Below are positions 59,363-64,000 of a DNA stretch of 64,000 nucleotides, piece after piece; within the stretch, counting starts at the first letter, position 1, and the number at the start of each line of letters is the position of its first letter. Below the pieces are notes generated by a model. That model did not search any database. It had not been told where the DNA came from and worked only from the letters and a program-made list of their open reading frames with translations. The position numbers and the translations under genes were made by a program. Origin of the DNA: Lentimicrobium sp. L6 (lineage in GTDB: Bacteria > Bacteroidota > Bacteroidia > Bacteroidales > UBA12170); NCBI RefSeq assembly GCF_013166655.1, contig NZ_JABKCA010000005.1, positions 1 through 64,000 of the forward strand, read 5' to 3'.

Positions 59363-60544
59363 ATGAATATTTCAAATTGCATTAATAAAAGCATATTTTC
59401 CTTAGGTTTATTCAGCCTGCTACTAATATTCCAAAGCAAAGCCCAAGAATCAAATTCCTATTACGAAACCATAGTCGAAACCATGGATTTAGACATTTTG
59501 GAGGCCAACCTGCAACAACATGTTGATTTTGGCTCAAAAGAGCCAGGCACAGAAGCTTTAGTTAATTCTTTCAATTGGATAAAATCTAGTTATGAGGAAT
59601 GGGGATATGAAGACATTAGCATTGATACCTTTAGCTATTCTGGGAATGAATGTTATAATTTAATCATCACTAAAACCGGAACTCATTATCCCAATAAATA
59701 TGTGATTATTGATGGGCATTATGATACCAGAAATGGCCCTGGGGCCAATGATAATGGAACAGGAACTGCTATTGTAATGGAAATAGCGAGGATGCTAAAA
59801 GATATTGATACCCAATATTCTGTTCGCTTCATTCATTTTAGTGCTGAAGAAGTAGGACTTGTCGGGAGTAATCATTATGTAAACCATGTGGTTGTTCCTG
59901 AATCACACAACATAAAATTAGTGTTTAATATTGATGCCGTTGGTGGCGTAAATGGAATGACCAATGACATTATTGTATGTGAGAGAGACGAGAGCGCTCC
60001 TAATAGTAATAATGCGGCTTCTGCAGCTATTACTGACACGCTCTCTAATTTGATGGAATTATATTCAAGTTTAAATACTGAAATCAGCTATGCCTATGCA
60101 ACCGATTATGTTCCTTTTATGGAGGAAGGATATGTAATTACAGGACTTTATGAATACAATGAAACTCCCTATGCCCATACTCCAAATGACAATATTGAGC
60201 ATATGGATATGGAATACTTTAAAGAAGTAGCTAAAGGATCGCTTGGAGCTAGCTTATATTTTACTGGTGCTTATGAGTCGACAGGAGTTGAGGATATTGA
60301 AGAAAAAGAATTATTAAGCATTTATCCAAATCCAGTTACTCATGTTTTAAATGTTAAGATTACAAATACTGATCATGCTCAGCAATTAAAAATCATAAAT
60401 CAACAAGGACAAACCATTATGATAGAAGAAATCAAAATGAATACCAAAATTGATTTCAGCCAGCTCCCTAATGGCTTATATTTCTTAGTGATGGAAACTG
60501 AAAATGGAGAAAAATTAGTAAGAAAAATCAACAAAATAGGCTAA
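59363..60544 (+). CDS. T9SS-secreted M28-family zinc metallopeptidase
   Basis: A 393-residue extracellular aminopeptidase-like enzyme. After the signal peptide (FSLGLFSLLLIFQSKAQ) the M28 zinc-site motifs occur in order: IDGHYDTRNGPGANDNGTGT (His and bridging Asp), HFSAEEVGLVGSNHY (catalytic Glu pair), NIDAVGG (Asp) and YAHTPNDNIEHMD (His). The last 75 residues form a T9SS type A sorting domain (LLSIYPNPVTHVLNV, then LPNGLYFLVMETENGEKLVR), so it is exported by the type IX system and probably attached to or released from the surface. I chose ATG 59363 because the nifJ terminator and the promoter box lie within the longer frame. It is convergent with anmK. Confidence 0.92.
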   Translation: MNISNCINKSIFSLGLFSLLLIFQSKAQESNSYYETIVETMDLDILEANLQQHVDFGSKEPGTEALVNSFNWIKSSYEEWGYEDISIDTFSYSGNECYNLIITKTGTHYPNKYVIIDGHYDTRNGPGANDNGTGTAIVMEIARMLKDIDTQYSVRFIHFSAEEVGLVGSNHYVNHVVVPESHNIKLVFNIDAVGGVNGMTNDIIVCERDESAPNSNNAASAAITDTLSNLMELYSSLNTEISYAYATDYVPFMEEGYVITGLYEYNETPYAHTPNDNIEHMDMEYFKEVAKGSLGASLYFTGAYESTGVEDIEEKELLSIYPNPVTHVLNVKITNTDHAQQLKIINQQGQTIMIEEIKMNTKIDFSQLPNGLYFLVMETENGEKLVRKINKIG

Positions 60545-61605
60545 ACACCTTTATAGAGCGCCCCACTAATACTGTCTCGTTTTGCCCCAGTTACTTTATT
60601 TAAGATATTGGGTTGTTCTCGAATTCTTAAAACACCCAAGAAAGCAAATATCAAAGCTTCTTTCATTTCGACGAGTATAGGGTCTGGAATCACAATCTCT
60701 AAAGATATTTTCGCCCTAATTCTTTCTATTAAGAAAGAATTATAGGCCCCACCTCCAGTAATTAAAACTTTTCCTGAATTTATTTTTGAGGAGGCCAAAG
60801 AATAAGCTATTTGGTCTGCGGTATGCTCCACTAGTGTTCTCAATAAGTCTTCATCAGAAATATTAGTTGACAAGCAAGGCCAGAAGCACTCGTCCACCCA
60901 TTCTCTGCCTAATGACTTTGGCCCGTTATGCTGATAGTAATCGAGCTGATTGAGTTTATGGAGGAGTTCACGAACCAACTGACCATTTCTTGCTATTTTA
61001 CCATCTTCATCGTATTCTAAGCCCTGTTTACGGGTAATCTCATTCATCACAATATTCACTGGACAAATATCGAATGCATTAATATCATCAACACCACCAA
61101 AAGAAATATTTGAAAACCCTCCAAGATTTAATCGAGCTAAGTATTTAGAGAACAATAAAGCATCACCAATGGGAACCAAAGGTGCTCCCTGCCCTCCTCT
61201 AGCTACATCCATGCTTCTAAAATCATTAGCTACCAATAGACCAGTTCGACTAGCTATAGCTGAGCCATCACCAATCTGGCTAGTAAAACCTAACTCTGGT
61301 TGATGAAAAACAGTATGCCCATGAACACCAATGACATCTACCTCAAGCCGATGACTTTTAATAAAAGCATCTACTTTCTTCCCCATATAGTGACCAAAGT
61401 CCACATGAGTTCTTGCAAATTCAAATGCAGAGGCTTGGGCTAAATTGGATAGTTTATTTTGCCATTTTTTTGAATAGGGTATTTCGATATAATCACCGAA
61501 CTGATAAAACCAGTTATTTCCATCAAAGAAAAATTCAGCAAAGACAATGTCCAAACCATCCAAAGAGGTTCCTGACATGACTCCAATGGCATTATACCTC
61601 TCCAT
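60541..61605 (-). CDS. anmK: Anhydro-N-acetylmuramic acid kinase
   Basis: A 354-residue cytoplasmic kinase that phosphorylates and opens anhydro-MurNAc released by lytic transglycosylases, feeding cell-wall recycling. Motifs: NAIGVMSGTSLDGLDIVFAE (nucleotide loop), VDVIGVHGHTVFHQP, TGLLVANDFRSMDVARGGQG, ARLNLGGFSNISF and VLITGGGAYNSFLIERI. Length is close to the E. coli enzyme. It overlaps murF by one base, placing peptidoglycan recycling and synthesis genes together. The MltF-like enzyme at 12.5 kb could produce its substrate. Confidence 0.96.
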   Translation of the reverse strand: MERYNAIGVMSGTSLDGLDIVFAEFFFDGNNWFYQFGDYIEIPYSKKWQNKLSNLAQASAFEFARTHVDFGHYMGKKVDAFIKSHRLEVDVIGVHGHTVFHQPELGFTSQIGDGSAIASRTGLLVANDFRSMDVARGGQGAPLVPIGDALLFSKYLARLNLGGFSNISFGGVDDINAFDICPVNIVMNEITRKQGLEYDEDGKIARNGQLVRELLHKLNQLDYYQHNGPKSLGREWVDECFWPCLSTNISDEDLLRTLVEHTADQIAYSLASSKINSGKVLITGGGAYNSFLIERIRAKISLEIVIPDPILVEMKEALIFAFLGVLRIREQPNILNKVTGAKRDSISGALYKGV

Positions 61606-62894
61606 TATAATAAAACTTCTTTTAAAACCTCTAATTTAATACCTCTGGAACCTTTTAATAGGATTTTATAACTTTTCACCCCCTGGATCATCAGATATTG
61701 TTTTGCTTCCTCACTAGTTTTGAAAAAATTAAATTCAGGATAATCTGCTTCGAATTGGAGAAAAGCATCACCCACAAGCAATGCTATATCAAATGAATAC
61801 TCTATTAAATCATTTAAAACCTTTAAATGTTCCACTTCTTCAAATTCACCAAGTTCAAGCATATCGCCAAGAACCACCATCTTATTTGGGAAGTCCACAT
61901 TTTTAAAAAACTGTAAGGCACCTTTCATACTATCTGGATTGGCATTATAAGCATCCATAATCAATTCATTATTTTCCCCCTTCTCTATTTGAGATCTATT
62001 ATTCGATGGCATATAGGATTCCAATGCATGGACAATTTTTTCTTGAGGAATTTTGAAATATTCACCAATTGCTATGGCAGCTGCTGCATTATATAAATTA
62101 TAATTACCAAATAAATGTGTTTCAATTTTAAACTCGTTCCACTCAAATACTAAAGAGACGTTTGAAGCACTTAATTCGACTTGAGTTTGAGAACTGGAAC
62201 CTATACCATATGTATTTCTTCTTAAAGCGGTTGAAGAATCCATCAAAACCTCATCATCTGCATTAACAAAAACACAGCCCTTTACTTTTTCTACAGCACG
62301 GTACAAAGCCAATTTTGTGGTTTTAATATTCTGATAAGAACCGAAACCTTCTAAATGTGCATGACCAATATTAGTGATGACGCCTAAGTTTGGCTTGCAA
62401 ATATCGCACAACTCAGCAATCTCACCCAAATGATTGGCCCCCATTTCTATGATGGCCATATCATGCTTGGCATTTACCTTCAACAAGCTTAAAGGAACAC
62501 CTATATGATTATTCAAATTGCCTTTAGTATAAGAAATATTGAAATGTGAGGATAAAACAGCAGCCAGTAACTCCTTTGTGGTGGTTTTCCCATTGGTTCC
62601 GGTGATTCCAATAACCGGAATATCTAGTTTATCACGATGAAAAGAAGCCAATTCTTGCATTGTTTTAAGACTATCTTCTACCAATATCATTCTACTTTGG
62701 TTAGTAAAATACTTCTCATCATCTAAAACCACTATTCGAGCACCTTTTTCAAGCGCTTGAAGAGCAAATTTATTGCCATTGAAACTCTCACCACTTAAGC
62801 AGAAAAACAACTCTCCTCGTTGTAAACTTCTGGTATCGGTAGAAACACCGGAGGATTCTATAAATTGTTCATATAATGTTTCTATCATCATCAT
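61605..62894 (-). CDS. murF: UDP-N-acetylmuramoyl-tripeptide--D-alanyl-D-alanine ligase
   Basis: A 429-residue Mur ligase that adds D-Ala-D-Ala to UDP-MurNAc-tripeptide. The ATP loop is IPVIGITGTNGKTTTKELLA, followed by YTKGNLNNHIGVPLSLL, IIEMGANHLGEIAELC and TNIGHAHLEGFGS. The C-terminal domain has MDAYNANPDSMKGAL and VVLGDMLELGEFEEVEHL. Three in-frame ATGs open the gene, and any may be used. It follows the GldJ-like gene, an arrangement known from Flavobacterium gldJ-murF, but a hairpin with a T-run (62901-62943) lies just before its start. Confidence 0.95.
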   Translation of the reverse strand: MMMIETLYEQFIESSGVSTDTRSLQRGELFFCLSGESFNGNKFALQALEKGARIVVLDDEKYFTNQSRMILVEDSLKTMQELASFHRDKLDIPVIGITGTNGKTTTKELLAAVLSSHFNISYTKGNLNNHIGVPLSLLKVNAKHDMAIIEMGANHLGEIAELCDICKPNLGVITNIGHAHLEGFGSYQNIKTTKLALYRAVEKVKGCVFVNADDEVLMDSSTALRRNTYGIGSSSQTQVELSASNVSLVFEWNEFKIETHLFGNYNLYNAAAAIAIGEYFKIPQEKIVHALESYMPSNNRSQIEKGENNELIMDAYNANPDSMKGALQFFKNVDFPNKMVVLGDMLELGEFEEVEHLKVLNDLIEYSFDIALLVGDAFLQFEADYPEFNFFKTSEEAKQYLMIQGVKSYKILLKGSRGIKLEVLKEVLL

Positions 62895-62900
62895 GAAATA

Positions 62901-62943
62901 AAAAAAGTCATTTTGAAACCAGTCGAAACTTTCTCAAAATGAC
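62901..62943 (-). terminator. Terminator-like hairpin between gldJ and murF
   Basis: GTCATTTTGA and TCAAAATGAC (plus-strand 62907-62916 and 62934-62943) form a 10-bp stem followed on the minus strand by TTTTTT. Its T-run ends only about six bases before the first murF ATG, so it may lower murF expression relative to gldJ. The arms resemble short dispersed hairpin repeats common in Bacteroidota. Confidence 0.65.
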
Positions 62944-62964
62944 CTTTATAATAAATATTATCTT

Positions 62965-64000
62965 TTATTTGCGACCTGACATAGGGCTACCTACTCGGTT
63001 CATCGCGCATCTAAATCCAATAAAGTTAGTCGCTTCTGTTTGCTCTAAGAACCTACGAGATGAAGGACTTAAATAGTAAGCAGGATCTTTCCAACTACCA
63101 CCTTTATATACACGAACGTCATCATTAATCATGGTTGAATTTCCATAATCATACATTAAACCTGTTGCCGTTTTTGTTTGCAATGAATCTGGCATATTCA
63201 ACCAAGTTTCGTCACTTCTCACAGAAGAGGTAAAGTCTCCATCTAAATAATTTATATTATCAGATTTTCTATAATTTTTTCTTCCTTCAGCCTCTTCAAT
63301 AGTGATATCTCTGTATTTTATTCGACCTAGGCTATCTTTTTGAGCAATAAAACCATCTTGGTCAGTCACCTTAGTTTGGAATACATTACCACGATAACCA
63401 GCTAAATCATCAATATCATCTAAACTTTGAGGACGATATACATCAAGCACCCATTCACTTACATTACCACCCATATTATAAAGACCATAATCATTAGGGA
63501 AATAGGTTCCAACTTCTGTAGGGATATCTGCACCATCATTTAAAGCACCTGCAACTCCCATATAATCACCACGACCTCTTTTGAAATTGGCTACAAATCC
63601 ACCATAATATTTCTTATCAGAAGTACGTGTATAATTACCATTCCAAGGATAAGTTTTTCTTTGGCTGATTCTTTCATACAAAGTGTTCTCAATTAATCCT
63701 AAAGCCGCATATTCCCATTCAGCTTCTGTAGGAAGTCTATAATCTGGGTACAAAACACCGTCTTCCATTTTTACTATTCTAGTACCATCTCCATTAGGGT
63801 TTAAATTTTCTGGTGGCTCATTTACTAAACCTTCGTATTGTCCAGACAAATATGCTTCAGTATTAAAATTATTTTCATCCTGTTGATCAATATCCATATC
63901 TAGAACCTTATTACTGATCAACCTAAGTTCATTTACTCTATCCGTACGCCATTTTGCATAATCATTAGCTTGTAACCAATTTACTCCAACTACAGGATAG
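62965..64000 (-). CDS. gldJ: Gliding motility / T9SS lipoprotein GldJ-like (partial, N-terminus beyond right edge)
   Basis: The open frame continues past ATG 63921 to the window edge (YPVVGVNWLQANDYAKWRTD lies upstream of it), so the real start is outside. About 345 residues are visible. They form a formylglycine-generating-enzyme-like (SUMF1) fold: YRLPTEAEWEYAALG, KTYPWNGNYTR, DYGLYNMGGNVSEWVLDVYR, VRVYKGGSWKDPAYYLSPSS and ATNFIGFRCAMNRVG. GldJ and GldK share this fold. The presence of murF directly downstream and the absence of gldL favour GldJ. GldJ is needed for gliding and T9SS function, which agrees with the T9SS cargo in this window. Confidence 0.85.
   Translation of the reverse strand, partial: YPVVGVNWLQANDYAKWRTDRVNELRLISNKVLDMDIDQQDENNFNTEAYLSGQYEGLVNEPPENLNPNGDGTRIVKMEDGVLYPDYRLPTEAEWEYAALGLIENTLYERISQRKTYPWNGNYTRTSDKKYYGGFVANFKRGRGDYMGVAGALNDGADIPTEVGTYFPNDYGLYNMGGNVSEWVLDVYRPQSLDDIDDLAGYRGNVFQTKVTDQDGFIAQKDSLGRIKYRDITIEEAEGRKNYRKSDNINYLDGDFTSSVRSDETWLNMPDSLQTKTATGLMYDYGNSTMINDDVRVYKGGSWKDPAYYLSPSSRRFLEQTEATNFIGFRCAMNRVGSPMSGRK

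Overview
The window looks like a chromosome segment of an AT-rich member of the Bacteroidota. Promoters match the Bacteroidota -7 box TAnnTTTG. Type IX secretion (T9SS) sorting domains end two secreted proteins, a GldJ-like motility/secretion lipoprotein runs off the right edge next to murF, and SprB and BspA-type adhesin repeats are abundant. A single-chain pyruvate:ferredoxin oxidoreductase suggests anaerobic or microaerobic metabolism. I see no phage, insertion sequence, CRISPR array or rRNA.

Layout. 1-3730 (minus) is the start of a large secreted protein with a C-type lectin domain and near-identical HYR repeats, cut by the left edge. 4.3-8.1 kb (minus) is an S41 protease / O-antigen ligase / WbuC cupin operon. 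8.2-16.2 kb holds ChaN-like, RibD/DHFR-like, GDP-mannose pyrophosphorylase, MFS exporter, MltF-like lytic transglycosylase and beta-propeller genes. 16.2-16.9 kb holds a candidate small RNA and two tandem tRNA-Val(UAC) genes. 17.0-23.2 kb (minus) is an envelope-polysaccharide cluster: sugar transferase, VanZ, FemAB-like, Wzi-like, ComB and a CvfB-like S1 protein. 23.3-26.6 kb has DUF5606, pyrD, a WG-repeat protein and L-serine dehydratase.

26.8-54.2 kb is the most unusual part and lies entirely on the minus strand: a 1398-residue propeller sensor kinase, an 82-residue orphan protein, a possible 36-codon ORF, an about 5974-residue mosaic adhesin, two near-identical LuxR-type response regulators, a third regulator and a TPR sensor kinase. 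A shared 16-bp dyad, TCAYGGT-WW-ACCRTGA (7-2-7 geometry), sits exactly 22 bp upstream of a perfect TAnnTTTG box in front of three of these transcription units, and a fourth, looser copy precedes a response regulator. I infer a self-contained two-component regulon that controls the giant adhesin and the kinase operon itself.

54.3-64 kb has a dihydroorotate dehydrogenase-like protein divergent from nifJ, a T9SS-exported M28 peptidase, anmK, murF and the partial gldJ. Where promoter position contradicted the longest open frame, I used the shorter start.
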